Assembly (NCBI GenBank): GCA_017525525.1
Contig: JAFXSQ010000075.1
Coordinates: 27,684 to 91,683 of the forward strand
From: Lachnospiraceae bacterium
Lineage (GTDB): Bacteria > Bacillota > Clostridia > Lachnospirales > Lachnospiraceae
DNA length: 64,000 nt
Direction: 5' to 3'
The translations under genes were made by a program, and so were the position numbers. Below are positions 9,244 to 18,525 of this stretch, in pieces. Under the pieces are notes generated by a model. It was not told where the DNA came from, ran no database searches, and saw nothing but the letters and a program-made list of their open reading frames with translations. The number at the start of each line of letters is the position of its first letter. Position 1 is the stretch's first letter.

Positions 9244-12200
9244 TTAATTACTCTTTCTTTCGAAAGTGTTCTTTGTATTCGTGAGCGGTTTGTCGCCCGT
9301 CTTGGAGAGGAGCTTTATCTGCACGCCCTCGAGACGGTAGCCGTAGCCTGCGGTTCCGGAGCTCTCTCCGTTCTTTGCCCAGCCGAGCCATCCGAAGCGC
9401 TGAGCGTATACTCTGTAGTATACGTCGTAGGAGCTTGCAATCGAGCCGGTAAGCTTAAGCTGGAAGGCTTCCAGTCTTCTATCCTTCATGCCGTTGGCTG
9501 CGCCGTCCTTGGCCCATGAAGTCCAGCCCTGCTTCTGTACGTAGGTTCTGTAGGATACTCCTCCCACGGGCTGACCCAGCTTTATCTTGATAAGCTCTAA
9601 TCTTAAGGCCTTACCCTTGGTACCGGCATAACCGCCGTTCTTTACATCCGAGAGCTGTCCCTCCTTCTGAACATAGGCGCTGTAGACTATGTCGGGGCGG
9701 TATATCCTGAAGGTTGTCTTTGTAGTGCCGGTGTAGTTGCCCTTACCTGTGATGGTTATCGTCGCCGTACCGACTGCCTTACATCCGCTGTAGGTAACGG
9801 AATAGTCCGTGCCCTTGACAAGCGTCTTTGTCTTATCGGTAACAACCGGCGCAGGCTTGATAATCTTACCCGTATAAAGCCTGTCCGCAACCTTGGCTAC
9901 CGTAGCTTCGGCTATGCTCTTCGGCGTTATCGTAAAGCTTCCCGTAAGAGTCCCCGAATAATTGCCCTTGCCGCTTACCGTAACCGTTGCGGTTCCGACA
10001 TTGGTATTATCACTGTAGCTTACGGAATAGTCCGTGTTCTCGGTAAGTGTCTTACCTTTTACCTTTACGGTAACCGCCGGCTTAAGCGGCGAGCCTGTGT
10101 ATGTCCGGCTTGCGTCTACTGTCAGCTCACCCTCCTCTATCGACTTGCCTGTTATGTTGAAATAAATAGTTTTCGAACCTGTATAATTACCCTTGCCCTC
10201 AATAAGTATCTGCGCGGTGCCGACCTTGGTATTATTGGAATATGTGAGCACATAGTCCTCATCCATTGTGAGCACGGTATTACCGTTCTTGATAACCACC
10301 TCCGGCATGCATACGCTGCCGGTATATGCCATATCAGCCGGCTTTGATATGCTCATATTCGATATCTGCGCCGGAACTATCTTGAAGGATGCTTTAGCAG
10401 TGCCCTTATAATTGCCCTGACCTGTTATGACAAGCTCTGCGGTTCCCACATTTACATTCTTAGCTCCGGTAACCGTGTAATCCTTGTCCTTTGAGAGCAT
10501 TGTCGAACCGTCCCTTACGGTAACCACAGGGATAATTGCGCTGCCTGTATATGTAGCATCCGCTATCTGACTTAAATTTACGCCGCTGATTGACTTAGGT
10601 GTGATAGTAAATTCCTTGTCCACGCTTGAAGCATAATCCCCCTTACCGGTAACCGTTACCTTCGCGGTTCCCGCATCGGTATTCGAAGAGTAAGACAAGG
10701 TATAGTCCGTACCCTTAACAAGCAGCTTATCCCCGTCGGTAACCCTTACCTCCGGCTTGAGCTGCGCCCCCGTATACTCCATATCCTCAGGCGTGGAAAC
10801 CATAGCGCTTTCAAGCTCCTTTGCATTTATCGCAAAGCTTGTACTCTTCGTTCCCTTATAATTTCCTTTGCCTGTCACCTTTACATAAGCAGTACCCTTG
10901 TGCACATTATCGGTTATGCTTAAGGTATAATCGGTATCCTCTTTGAGCGTCCTGTCTCCATCCTTAACAACCACAGCCGGAACTATCTCACTTCCCGTAA
11001 ATGTACTGTCAGCTATCTTCTCTATCGTAGCGCTGTAGATATCCTTCTCTTTTATGTTGAAGGAGGCTGTTGCTGTTGCTGTATAGTTGCCCTTTCCCGT
11101 TAATGTTACCTCTGCCTCACCCACATTAATATTGTTTGAATAAGCAACGGTAAAGTCAGTGTCCGCCACAAGAGCGGTTGTTCCGTTCTTAACCGTAACA
11201 GCCGGAGTAATCGCGCTTCCCGTATAGGACTGATCGCTTATGCTCGATACACTCAGCTCACTCAAAGGCTTTGCCTCTATGGTAAATGTGGCCGTCTTGG
11301 TTCCGGTATATACTCCTTTGCCCGTGATAGTTACCGTTGCCGTTCCCTTGTTAATATTGTCCGCATAGGCAACAGAGTAATCCGTGCCCTTGGCTAAGGT
11401 CTTTGTTCCGTCCATAACAACCACATTCGGAGTAAGCGCGCTTCCCGTATAAGTAATCGGAGCGATGTCCGTTACGGTTGCTTTCGAGATATCACTCTTG
11501 ACGGTAACGGAAATAGTCTTAACCTGAGAATCATAAATCGCCTGAACAGTAGTTACTCCCGGAGCAACCGCAGTTATCTTTCCGTTACTGTCTATGGTAG
11601 CTACATCCGGATCCGAGCTCGACCAGCTTACGCTGCCGTAAGGAATAAGCGAAAGCTTACTCTCCTTCCATCCATCCTTTGATATAAGCCTTACTTCTGC
11701 ATTCTGTGTTTCACCCGGGGCCATCTCCTCTTCTCCGACTATTTCAAACCCGGTAATATAGCTTTTTTCCACCTCAAGCTTCTGTATAACACTAGAATCC
11801 TTTTCAAACTCGGTTTCTTTAAGATTACTTCCATGGCCATACTGGTCAACCACGATATAGTATCCGACACCGTCTGCCTTAAAGCTGGCAAGTCCTACAT
11901 AGGTATTGTTCGGATTGATCATGCTTGTATAATGACCGGTTTCTCCTCCTGTCTTATTGACATAATCGGACTTCTCACTGTACCACTGCTCTATTCCGGC
12001 AAGCGCTCCGCTGTAATTCCATGCTATATTCTCAGCATAACCTCTCACTCCGTCGTGAGTTATCCATATATCCTTGCCGGTTGCCCTGGCGTGCTGAATT
12101 CCGACGAACACAGTATCTACCGCCCTGAGCCTGGCTATATACTCGAGGTCGTAAGACCATTTCATCGGAACATAGGTACCGCTTATTATTCCATCGTCTA

Positions 12201-12426
12201 TAGCCTCCTGCCGTATCTCGTTGATTCTTTTGAGTATGGCTGACTTCTGCACATACTCAAACACTCCGGGAACGCCCACTATCACGTTCCCCGATGTAGC
12301 GGTCGTAACGTCCGCTTCATAAACCGTCGCCGCCTTTAAGCTGCCGCATGGAATAGCAAAAGCCATCACCAACGCCAGCGCAATCGCAGCAACCCTTCTT
12401 GTTACTCCCTTTCCAAATCCTTTCAT
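9244..12426 (-). CDS. Secreted CAP-domain protein with Ig-like repeats and ChW repeats
   Basis: 1060 residues. A signal peptide (residues 1-33: basic start, hydrophobic core ALALVMAFAIP, cut near SLKAA) directs export. Residues about 60-200 form a CAP/SCP domain (MKWSYDLEYIARLRA, then HARATGKDIW, then GYAENIAW). Residues about 225-318 form a bacterial Ig-like (Big_2) domain. Then come eight copies of a roughly 73-residue repeat with the core YTGSxxxPxVxVxxG and GTAxVTxxGKGNYxGT. The last 155 residues hold three ChW repeats (QKQGWTSWAKDG, RFGWLGWAKNG), thought to bind the cell surface in Clostridia. It is likely a surface-attached protein of unknown ligand. It lies 48 nt after a diguanylate cyclase gene, so c-di-GMP-linked surface behaviour is a reasonable guess. 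Confidence 0.85.
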   Translation of the reverse strand: MKGFGKGVTRRVAAIALALVMAFAIPCGSLKAATVYEADVTTATSGNVIVGVPGVFEYVQKSAILKRINEIRQEAIDDGIISGTYVPMKWSYDLEYIARLRAVDTVFVGIQHARATGKDIWITHDGVRGYAENIAWNYSGALAGIEQWYSEKSDYVNKTGGETGHYTSMINPNNTYVGLASFKADGVGYYIVVDQYGHGSNLKETEFEKDSSVIQKLEVEKSYITGFEIVGEEEMAPGETQNAEVRLISKDGWKESKLSLIPYGSVSWSSSDPDVATIDSNGKITAVAPGVTTVQAIYDSQVKTISVTVKSDISKATVTDIAPITYTGSALTPNVVVMDGTKTLAKGTDYSVAYADNINKGTATVTITGKGVYTGTKTATFTIEAKPLSELSVSSISDQSYTGSAITPAVTVKNGTTALVADTDFTVAYSNNINVGEAEVTLTGKGNYTATATASFNIKEKDIYSATIEKIADSTFTGSEIVPAVVVKDGDRTLKEDTDYTLSITDNVHKGTAYVKVTGKGNYKGTKSTSFAINAKELESAMVSTPEDMEYTGAQLKPEVRVTDGDKLLVKGTDYTLSYSSNTDAGTAKVTVTGKGDYASSVDKEFTITPKSISGVNLSQIADATYTGSAIIPVVTVRDGSTMLSKDKDYTVTGAKNVNVGTAELVITGQGNYKGTAKASFKIVPAQISNMSISKPADMAYTGSVCMPEVVIKNGNTVLTMDEDYVLTYSNNTKVGTAQILIEGKGNYTGSKTIYFNITGKSIEEGELTVDASRTYTGSPLKPAVTVKVKGKTLTENTDYSVSYSDNTNVGTATVTVSGKGNYSGTLTGSFTITPKSIAEATVAKVADRLYTGKIIKPAPVVTDKTKTLVKGTDYSVTYSGCKAVGTATITITGKGNYTGTTKTTFRIYRPDIVYSAYVQKEGQLSDVKNGGYAGTKGKALRLELIKIKLGQPVGGVSYRTYVQKQGWTSWAKDGAANGMKDRRLEAFQLKLTGSIASSYDVYYRVYAQRFGWLGWAKNGESSGTAGYGYRLEGVQIKLLSKTGDKPLTNTKNTFERKSN

Positions 12427-12450
12427 CCTACCTTTTTGTTTACCTCCTTA

Positions 12451-12482
12451 AAAAGTGTTTATTTTGAAAAGTGTTTATTTTG
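12451..12482. repeat. Perfect 16-bp tandem duplication over a stop codon
   Basis: AAAAGTGTTTATTTTG occurs twice back to back at 12451-12466 and 12467-12482. The right copy contains the stop codon of the diguanylate cyclase gene. It looks like a recent slippage or duplication event in the 48-nt spacer. Confidence 0.8.
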
Positions 12483-13602
12483 AATATTCCACTATCCGGT
12501 TTCTGCCGGTATTTTTCGCTTCATAAAGTGCCTTATCGGCATTCTCGAAGAACTCGCCCGCTGTCTGTCCGGGTTCGTAAGCTGCCACGCCCGCACTGAA
12601 GGTTATCCTTCCCTTTATACCCTCAAAGCTGTAACTTCCAAATTCCTCGTGCATCCCTCTCATAACGCTCATGGCGTCTTCCTTTTCCATGCCGTAAAAT
12701 ATGACCGCGAACTCCTCTCCTCCGTAGCGCGCTACTGTCACATTGTCCGAGGAATTCTTGTTCAGAAGCTCTCCGAGCTTTACAAGCACCTTGTTGCCCG
12801 CCTCGTGGCCGTAGGTATCATTTACCTCCTTAAAGTAATCAATGTCTATTATGGACATGTAGAGCTTTCCGTCCTCGCCCGTCTTGGCTATGTCCTCCTC
12901 AAGCATTTTGAACATGCCGGTATGGTTGAGCACTCCGGTCAGACCGTCAACAAGCATCTCCTCTTTAAGCTTCATATTGGCCTCGTACTGCTTGTGAATC
13001 AGCTGCTCCTTCTTCGCCTCATACAGAACGATGTTTCTCACTATAAGATAGCATATCGGCAAGCACACAAAGCCGAGAACCATGTTATAGATCATGCTGG
13101 ACGGATCATCCCTGTACGGCGTAAGATAAATCATCAGCATGTCAATCCAGTAAATCGGCATCAGCAACCAGAATATGATCTTCGATACCCTGATATCGCC
13201 ATAGATTATGGATATGAACAAAGGCACGATAAGCGCAAGATAAAGCGTGCAGAACACATAATGCGCGACTATCAGATTAGACACAACAGCCGTCAGCATC
13301 AAAAGCGGTATCAGCGCTTTTACCGTAGCGTTTATCTTTTTATTCTTGAAGAGGTAACATCCTATCAGATAAAAACCGATATTGATAAGCGTCGGCCTAA
13401 CGATGTATCTTGGGATATACTGCGGTATCGGCACGCTTATCTCCCCCGAAGCATCGAGCATGAACATGAACACTATCTCGATTGCAAGTGTACAGATGAT
13501 GATGTAAAGAATAACTCTTATAATACCCGTCTGCCAGTTTTTGATTATCTCATAATACCTTTTATTATGTTTGATTTCATTTTCCGACTTAATCTTTCCC
13601 AT
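12475..13602 (-). CDS. Membrane-bound diguanylate cyclase (GGDEF)
   Basis: 375 residues. The N-terminal half has about six membrane helices (residues 25-190, e.g. IRVILYIIICTLAIEIVFMF), a short coiled linker, and a GGDEF domain from about residue 215. The active-site loop is GGEEF at 294-298 (ARYGGEEFAVIF), a form found in active enzymes that make c-di-GMP from two GTP. The preceding DGLTGVLNHTGMF and IDIDYFKEVNDTYGH motifs for metal and guanine binding are intact. The RxxD inhibitory site expected five residues before GGEEF is missing (NVTVARY instead), so product inhibition is probably absent. It is upstream of, and probably co-transcribed with, the secreted CAP/ChW protein gene. Confidence 0.85.
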   Translation of the reverse strand: MGKIKSENEIKHNKRYYEIIKNWQTGIIRVILYIIICTLAIEIVFMFMLDASGEISVPIPQYIPRYIVRPTLINIGFYLIGCYLFKNKKINATVKALIPLLMLTAVVSNLIVAHYVFCTLYLALIVPLFISIIYGDIRVSKIIFWLLMPIYWIDMLMIYLTPYRDDPSSMIYNMVLGFVCLPICYLIVRNIVLYEAKKEQLIHKQYEANMKLKEEMLVDGLTGVLNHTGMFKMLEEDIAKTGEDGKLYMSIIDIDYFKEVNDTYGHEAGNKVLVKLGELLNKNSSDNVTVARYGGEEFAVIFYGMEKEDAMSVMRGMHEEFGSYSFEGIKGRITFSAGVAAYEPGQTAGEFFENADKALYEAKNTGRNRIVEYSK

Positions 13603-13628
13603 AAATGCCTCTCACCTAAGATCCTTCT

Positions 13629-13673
13629 GCGCTAAGCAGCCCTTCTTTAGTTAGCAGCTCTATCTGCTTAGCG
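13629..13673 (-). terminator. Stem-loop at the end of the 115-residue gene
   Basis: A 10-bp stem, CGCTAAGCAG/CTGCTTAGCG, with a 24-nt loop. It overlaps the last codons and stop of the gene ending at 13660. No T-run follows, so it may be an RNA-stabilising or attenuating hairpin rather than a full terminator. Confidence 0.4.
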
Positions 13674-14007
13674 TACGGAAGCTTTCGACATCGGCAACGG
13701 TATTTTTAACTGCCACCATCTCGTCGCTGTCGCCGAAGGTTTTTTCCTTGTTCACCAGAAGGTGCGCTAAATTCCTTCCGCTTCGGGTCCTGAGCTGAAT
13801 TGTCTGTTTCTTTGTCAGCTGAAGCTCAGCGGTAGAAGGGAGTGACAACAGACTCTCTATCTGCTGTTGCTCCTTTTCGGTCTTCTCTAAATCAAAGAAA
13901 TCCCTTTCCTCACCATTTTTTGTTTTATCAACCTTAGTTGCGGTACGAACAGATTGCTTTAAAAGCTCTTCTGCTTTTTCTTTTATCATTTCCATATTAT
14001 TATCCAT
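13660..14007 (-). CDS. Hypothetical protein, 115 aa
   Basis: A small soluble, charged protein beginning MDNNMEMIKEKAEELLKQSV. I chose the ATG at 14007 because AGGAGGG lies 7 nt before it. The longer frame upstream only translates the dispersed hairpin repeat (14027-14057). The middle is helical and rich in K, E and Q; the C-terminal part contains TIQLRTRSGRNLAHLLVN. No family is recognised and no membrane or catalytic motif is seen. It precedes the diguanylate cyclase gene in the same direction and could share its transcript. Confidence 0.5.
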   Translation of the reverse strand: MDNNMEMIKEKAEELLKQSVRTATKVDKTKNGEERDFFDLEKTEKEQQQIESLLSLPSTAELQLTKKQTIQLRTRSGRNLAHLLVNKEKTFGDSDEMVAVKNTVADVESFRTLSR

Positions 14008-14026
14008 AATCAACCCTCCTACATAT

Positions 14027-14057
14027 AAGATCCTTCGCTTCGCATAAGACATGACAC
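14027..14057 (-). repeat. Dispersed repeat, variant copy 4
   Basis: AAGATCCTTCGCTTCGCATAAGACATGACAC-type sequence in the 5' spacer of the 115-residue gene. It shares the AGGATCTT arm with the GA-hairpin family but has a different left arm (TGTCATGTCTTA), the same as copy 7. Confidence 0.55.
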
Positions 14058-14082
14058 ACACCGCTTCTTCCCTTGTCATCCC

Positions 14083-14119
14083 GTGTCATTCTGAGGACCG
14101 CCGGCCCGAAGAATCTTTT
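14083..14119 (+). repeat. GA-hairpin repeat, copy 5
   Basis: Left arm GTGTCATTCTGAGG and right arm CCCGAAGAATCTT pair around GA/GA with a longer GC-rich loop. It lies between divergent genes. Confidence 0.65.
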
Positions 14120-14213
14120 TCATACCCTACTTTACACTACAATAATAATCTATATATAACGACACATTTTTTACAGATAAATCGATTTATGATTATACCA
14201 TTTTATCTTTTTC

Positions 14214-14242
14214 TTGACAAGAAAACCGACAGAGTATATCAT
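14214..14242 (+). promoter_or_regulatory. Promoter for comM-dprA
   Basis: Perfect -35 TTGACA (14214-14219), a 17-nt spacer and -10 TATCAT (14237-14242). AAGGAG follows 7 nt before the ATG at 14281. Confidence 0.65.
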
Positions 14243-14280
14243 CATTTTCGGATCCATGCTCCCCATACAAAGGAGCGTAT

Positions 14281-15816
14281 ATGTACAGTAAAGTTTTAAG
14301 CAGCGCCGTGACCGGAGTGTCAGGCGCAAAGGTATGTGTGGAGGCAGATATTCACGAAGGTCTGCCCACATTTTCTATGGTCGGATATCTTTCATCCTCG
14401 GTTCGCGAGGCAGGCGAGCGCGTAAGGACTGCGCTCAAAAACTCCGGCTATCTTCTCCCCGCAAAGCGAATAACCGTCAATCTGTCACCTGCCGACTTAA
14501 GGAAGGACGGCTCTTCTTTTGATTTGCCCATTGCCACGGCTATCCTCCTTGCCTTGGGCATAACTCCCACCCGGGATATAAGCAACACCCTTTTCTTAGG
14601 CGAGCTTTCCCTAAACGGAGACGTAAAGCCCGTAACAGGCGTCCTGCCCATGGTGCATCACGCCAAGCAATGCGGTGTAACCTCCTGTATTATTCCCAAG
14701 GAAAACGTAGAGGAGGCCGCGCTTATCGACGGAGTAGATGTGTTCGGGGTAAGTACCGTTACCGAGCTTGTGGGCTTTCTTGACGGAAGCAAAGAGATAA
14801 CTCCCGTGTCGAATCTCTTCGATGAAAGCTATCTCAAAGAACCGGAAAGCGCTGTGGACTTTGCGGATGTCAAGGGACAGGCGATATTAAAGCGCGGCAT
14901 GGAGATAGCTGCAGCCGGCTTTCACAATGTGCTTATGACCGGATCGGCAGGTGCGGGAAAGTCCATGATAGCCAAATGCCTTCCAACCATCATGCCCAAG
15001 CTTTCAACAGAGGAAAGCATAGAGGTAACAAAGATATACAGCATATCCGGCCTTCTTCCCGACAAGGGCAAGCTAATCACAAGCCGTCCTTTTCGTTCTC
15101 CGCATCACACTGTCTCAAACAGGGCATTAACGGGAGGCGGAAGCACACCCCGCCCCGGCGAAGTGAGTCTTGCCCACAACGGAGTGCTCTTCTTAGACGA
15201 GCTGCCGGAGTTTGCAAAAAGCGTGCTCGAAGTATTACGACAGCCCATGGAGGACCGTCAGATAACCATATCAAGAGTGAATGCCACCTATTCCTTCCCC
15301 GCGGATTTCATGCTTGTCGCTGCCATGAACCCCTGCCCCTGCGGCTTCTATCCCGACATGAAGCGATGCCGCTGTACTCCCGATATGGTACAGCGCTATC
15401 AGGGCAAGATAAGCGGTCCTCTTACCGACAGGATAGACATAACCATGGAGGTAAAGCCCCTTACAAGCGCAGAGCTTTTCGGAAGCGGCACTGGCGAGTG
15501 CTCGGCAGACATCCGCGCGCGAGTTGAAAAAGCCCGTGAAATTCAAAAAGCTCGATATAAGGACGAGTCAATTCATTTTAATTCACAGCTTGAGGGCAAG
15601 TTAGTCAGGAAATATATACACCTTGATAACAACTGTGACGCCATGATTAAGAATGCCTTCGAGACCATGGAGCTTTCTGCCCGCGGAACCTACAGAGTGT
15701 TAAAGCTCGCAAGGACCATCGCAGACCTTGAAGGCTGCGATGACATAAGTGAAGAACACCTCAAAGAAGCTCTTTTCTTCAGAATGAAAGGAGGCTTTGC
15801 GCATGAACAGGCATGA
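14281..15816 (+). CDS. comM: ComM/YifB family AAA+ ATPase (Mg-chelatase-like)
   Basis: 511 residues, normal length. The N-terminal Lon-like fold starts MYSKVLSSAVTGVSGAKV. A Walker A motif (TGSAGAGKSMIAKCLP) is near residue 225, Walker B (GVLFLDELPEF) near 305, a sensor region follows, and the cysteine-rich NPCPCGFYPD motif is near 350; all are typical of YifB/ComM. In naturally transformable bacteria ComM is a hexameric helicase that promotes branch migration of incoming single-stranded DNA into the chromosome. It overlaps dprA, another DNA-uptake gene, by 14 nt, which supports this role. The pair has its own promoter. Confidence 0.9.
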   Translation: MYSKVLSSAVTGVSGAKVCVEADIHEGLPTFSMVGYLSSSVREAGERVRTALKNSGYLLPAKRITVNLSPADLRKDGSSFDLPIATAILLALGITPTRDISNTLFLGELSLNGDVKPVTGVLPMVHHAKQCGVTSCIIPKENVEEAALIDGVDVFGVSTVTELVGFLDGSKEITPVSNLFDESYLKEPESAVDFADVKGQAILKRGMEIAAAGFHNVLMTGSAGAGKSMIAKCLPTIMPKLSTEESIEVTKIYSISGLLPDKGKLITSRPFRSPHHTVSNRALTGGGSTPRPGEVSLAHNGVLFLDELPEFAKSVLEVLRQPMEDRQITISRVNATYSFPADFMLVAAMNPCPCGFYPDMKRCRCTPDMVQRYQGKISGPLTDRIDITMEVKPLTSAELFGSGTGECSADIRARVEKAREIQKARYKDESIHFNSQLEGKLVRKYIHLDNNCDAMIKNAFETMELSARGTYRVLKLARTIADLEGCDDISEEHLKEALFFRMKGGFAHEQA

Positions 15817-16948
15817 GACAGACCTTATGAAATACTGGTTCTCCCTGATACAGGAGCCCTCCTATCAAAGAAAACAGCTACTTGTCCTGCTTGCAGGCAG
15901 TATTGAGGCCCTATACCACATGGACGAAACCGACTTGAGAAAGATTTTTGCTGACAGGATAAGCGACTATGTCATAGATGACATGATAAAGTCCCGCGAT
16001 AAGACACTTCTTGAAGAAAAAGTCGGAAAGCTTAAGGAAGCAGGCATACGCATGCTCTATCCCGAGCTTCCCGAATATCCGGACAAGCTGAAGGCAATCC
16101 CCGATCCGCCTTTTGTTCTCTTTACCAGAGGAAACGAAGACTTGTCTAAACTAACAGACAATATGTCTATCGCGATAGTCGGAGCAAGGAAAACCGACGC
16201 CTACGGAAGTGAGATGTCGTACTTCTTTGCCAGGGAGCTCAGCTTCGAGGGAATAACCGTAATCAGCGGACTTGCCGCAGGGGTTGACGGAAGGGCCCAT
16301 GCAGGCTGTATTGAAGCCGGAGGAAAAACCATAGCTGTCCTTGGCTGCGGAGTAGATATTCCGTATCCGAGAAGCAACACCTCTCTTTATTTTGATATCA
16401 TTGACAAAGGACTTATAATCTCCGAATTTCCACCCGGCACCGCTCCCCTTGCATGGCGTTTTCCGGTAAGAAACCGCATAATAAGCGGTCTCTCCGACGG
16501 CATCCTGGTTGTGGAGGCGCGCGCAAAATCAGGTTCTCTGATTACCGCGGATGCCGGACTCGAACAGGGCAAGACCATATTTGCGCTTCCGGGAAGAGCT
16601 TATGATGTTAACGCCGCGGGAACAAACAACCTTATAAAGCAGGGCGCCATATGTGTGACCGAACCTGCCGACATAATCCGCGAGCTTAAAAATGACATAA
16701 CCTATGAACCAACAGCTGCCAAAAGCATCAAAGAGAACGCGATCTCAACTCTGTCCGATGACGAGATAAAGCTCTTCAAGCTGCTTAATTTAGATCCCGT
16801 CTACATAGACGATCTCATAGCGCGCTCCGGCTTCGACATCACCAAGACCATCAGCGCCCTGTACACTCTCGAGAAAAAAGGGCTTATACACCAGGTGCGT
16901 CAGGGCTGGTACATAACAGGAGATTTTACTCAAGGAGTATTGTATTAA
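15803..16948 (+). CDS. dprA: DNA processing protein DprA/Smf
   Basis: 381 residues from the ATG at 15803. AAAGGAGG at 15787-15794 sets this start, 14 nt inside the end of comM; a TTG two codons earlier is less likely. The Rossmann-like DprA core contains IVGARKTDAYG (about 125), VISGLAAGVDGRAHAG (about 153) and the signature KSGSLITADAGLEQGK, with PGRAYDVNAAGTNNLI following. The last 65 residues form a winged-helix-like domain (YIDDLIARSGFDITKT). DprA binds incoming single-stranded DNA and loads RecA. A strong terminator follows directly. Confidence 0.93.
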   Translation: MNRHETDLMKYWFSLIQEPSYQRKQLLVLLAGSIEALYHMDETDLRKIFADRISDYVIDDMIKSRDKTLLEEKVGKLKEAGIRMLYPELPEYPDKLKAIPDPPFVLFTRGNEDLSKLTDNMSIAIVGARKTDAYGSEMSYFFARELSFEGITVISGLAAGVDGRAHAGCIEAGGKTIAVLGCGVDIPYPRSNTSLYFDIIDKGLIISEFPPGTAPLAWRFPVRNRIISGLSDGILVVEARAKSGSLITADAGLEQGKTIFALPGRAYDVNAAGTNNLIKQGAICVTEPADIIRELKNDITYEPTAAKSIKENAISTLSDDEIKLFKLLNLDPVYIDDLIARSGFDITKTISALYTLEKKGLIHQVRQGWYITGDFTQGVLY

Positions 16949-16950
16949 TC

Positions 16951-16979
16951 AAAAAAGGGAGACACAGTCTCCCTTTTTT
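16951..16979. terminator. Bidirectional Rho-independent terminator
   Basis: A 12-bp stem, AAAAAAGGGAGA/TCTCCCTTTTTT, with a 5-nt loop between the convergent dprA and glyQS genes. The A-tract and T-tract serve both strands. Confidence 0.9.
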
Positions 16980-16982
16980 GCC

Positions 16983-17032
16983 GCGCCACACGCAGGTCAC
17001 GAAGTGACAAACTTCCTTATGCGTGTGTGCGC
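16983..17032 (+). repeat. Nested GAA-triloop hairpin, copy R1
   Basis: Outer helix CACACGCA/TGCGTGTG encloses an inner hairpin GTCAC-GAA-GTGAC and an unpaired 11-nt strand. It has the same architecture as four other copies in the window. It sits at the 3' end of glyQS, reading antisense to it. Confidence 0.6.
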
Positions 17033-17033
17033 A

Positions 17034-18425
17034 TCAGTAGTATAACTTCTTCTCGAAGTACTCCTTTAAGTCCTCAATCTTAACTCTCTCCTGCTCCATG
17101 GTGTCACGGTCTCTTACCGTAACCGCTCCGTCTGTCTCGGAGTCAAAGTCATAGGTTACGCAGAACGGAGTTCCGATCTCATCCTGACGGCGATAACGCT
17201 TACCGATGTTTCCTCTGTCATCGTACTCGCAATACCAGTACTTTGAGAGGTCGTTGAATACCTTCTCTGCGCCCTCAGCAAGCTTCTTTGAAAGCGGAAG
17301 CACTCCTATCTTAACAGGAGCAAGCGCCGGATGGAACCTAAGCACGGTTCTCATGTCACCGCCCTCGAGCTCCTCCTCATCATAAGCCTCGCAGAGGAAG
17401 GCAAGGACAACTCTGTCAGCTCCGAGTGAAGGCTCGATAACATACGGTATATACTTCTCCTTAGTTTCATCATCAAAGTACTCCATGGACTCGCCCGAAG
17501 TATTCTGATGCTGAGTAAGGTCATAATTGGTTCTGTCAGCGATACCCCAGAGCTCGCCCCAGTCAGTGAACGGAAAAGCGTACTCTATATCGGTTGTCGC
17601 GTTGCTGTAGAAGGAAAGCTCTTCCTTGTCATGGTCACGAAGTCTTAAGTTCTCCTTCTTTATACCGAGATCAAGAAGCCACTGATAGCAGAAGTTTCTC
17701 CAATACTCAAACCACTCAAGGTCGGTTCCCGGCTTACAGAAGAACTCAAGCTCCATCTGCTCGAACTCTCTGGTTCTGAAGGTAAAGTTGCCCGGTGTAA
17801 TCTCGTTTCTGAAGGACTTACCTACCTGGCCTATGCCGAAGGGAACCTTCTTTCTTGAGGTTCTCTGAACATTCTTGAAGTTAACGAATATACCCTGTGC
17901 CGTCTCAGGTCTCAAGTACACTGTGTTCTTTGCATCCTCGGTTACACCCTGGAAGGTCTTGAACATAAGATTGAACTGTCTGATGTCGGTAAAATTATGC
18001 TTACCACAGGTGGGACATGGGACGTTCTCATCATCTATGAACTTCTTCATGTCCTCGTTTGACCATCCGTCAACCGAAGACTTAAGCTCTATGCCCTTCT
18101 CCGCAGCGTAGTTTTCTATGATATTATCGGCTCTGAAACGCTCATGGCACTCACGGCAGTCCATAAGAGGATCCGAGAAGCTTCCCAAGTGGCCCGAAGC
18201 AATCCAGGTCTGGGGATTCATAAGGATTGCGCAGTCAACGCCCACATTATACGGATTCTCCTGTATGAATTTTTTCCACCATGCGCGCTTAACGTTGTTC
18301 TTGAACTCCACGCCGAGATTACCGTAATCCCAGGTGTTTGCAAGGCCTCCGTATATTTCGGAGCCCGGATAGATAAATCCTCTCGCCTTGGCCAAAGCCT
18401 CAATTTTGTCCATTGTCTTTTCCAT
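17034..18425 (-). CDS. glyQS: Glycyl-tRNA synthetase, alpha2-type
   Basis: 463 residues from the ATG at 18425, which has AAAGGA 9 nt upstream; earlier in-frame starts lack a proper site. The N-terminal class II core begins [21 protein letters not shown]. Motif 2 ([27 protein letters not shown]) and motif 3 ([14 protein letters not shown]) are visible, with an anticodon-binding domain in the last 110 residues ([13 protein letters not shown]). CxxC pairs CREC and CPTCG are present in the insertion. It charges tRNA-Gly in the cytoplasm. It follows recO, the common Clostridia order. The 100-nt spacer is too short for a T-box and instead holds a dispersed hairpin repeat, so it is probably expressed from the era-recO transcript. 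Confidence 0.95.
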   Translation of the reverse strand: MEKTMDKIEALAKARGFIYPGSEIYGGLANTWDYGNLGVEFKNNVKRAWWKKFIQENPYNVGVDCAILMNPQTWIASGHLGSFSDPLMDCRECHERFRADNIIENYAAEKGIELKSSVDGWSNEDMKKFIDDENVPCPTCGKHNFTDIRQFNLMFKTFQGVTEDAKNTVYLRPETAQGIFVNFKNVQRTSRKKVPFGIGQVGKSFRNEITPGNFTFRTREFEQMELEFFCKPGTDLEWFEYWRNFCYQWLLDLGIKKENLRLRDHDKEELSFYSNATTDIEYAFPFTDWGELWGIADRTNYDLTQHQNTSGESMEYFDDETKEKYIPYVIEPSLGADRVVLAFLCEAYDEEELEGGDMRTVLRFHPALAPVKIGVLPLSKKLAEGAEKVFNDLSKYWYCEYDDRGNIGKRYRRQDEIGTPFCVTYDFDSETDGAVTVRDRDTMEQERVKIEDLKEYFEKKLYY

Positions 18426-18471
18426 AATTGACATTCCTTTCTTATTAGATGTCACCTTAAGCAATAACTAA

Positions 18472-18501
18472 AAGTTCCTTCGCTATCGCTCAGGATGACA
18501 G
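18472..18501 (-). repeat. GA-hairpin repeat, copy 6
   Basis: Arms ATCCT and AGGAA around GA/GA, inner GC/GC, GATA loop. It lies in the recO-glyQS spacer. One outer base pair is broken. Confidence 0.65.
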
Positions 18502-18525
18502 AGTTTTTACAAAACTTAGTGTAGT

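Noticed and set aside
18426-18525. A T-box leader for glyQS, common in Firmicutes.
   Set aside because: Only 100 nt separate recO and glyQS, and 30 of these are a dispersed repeat. No T-box core is present.
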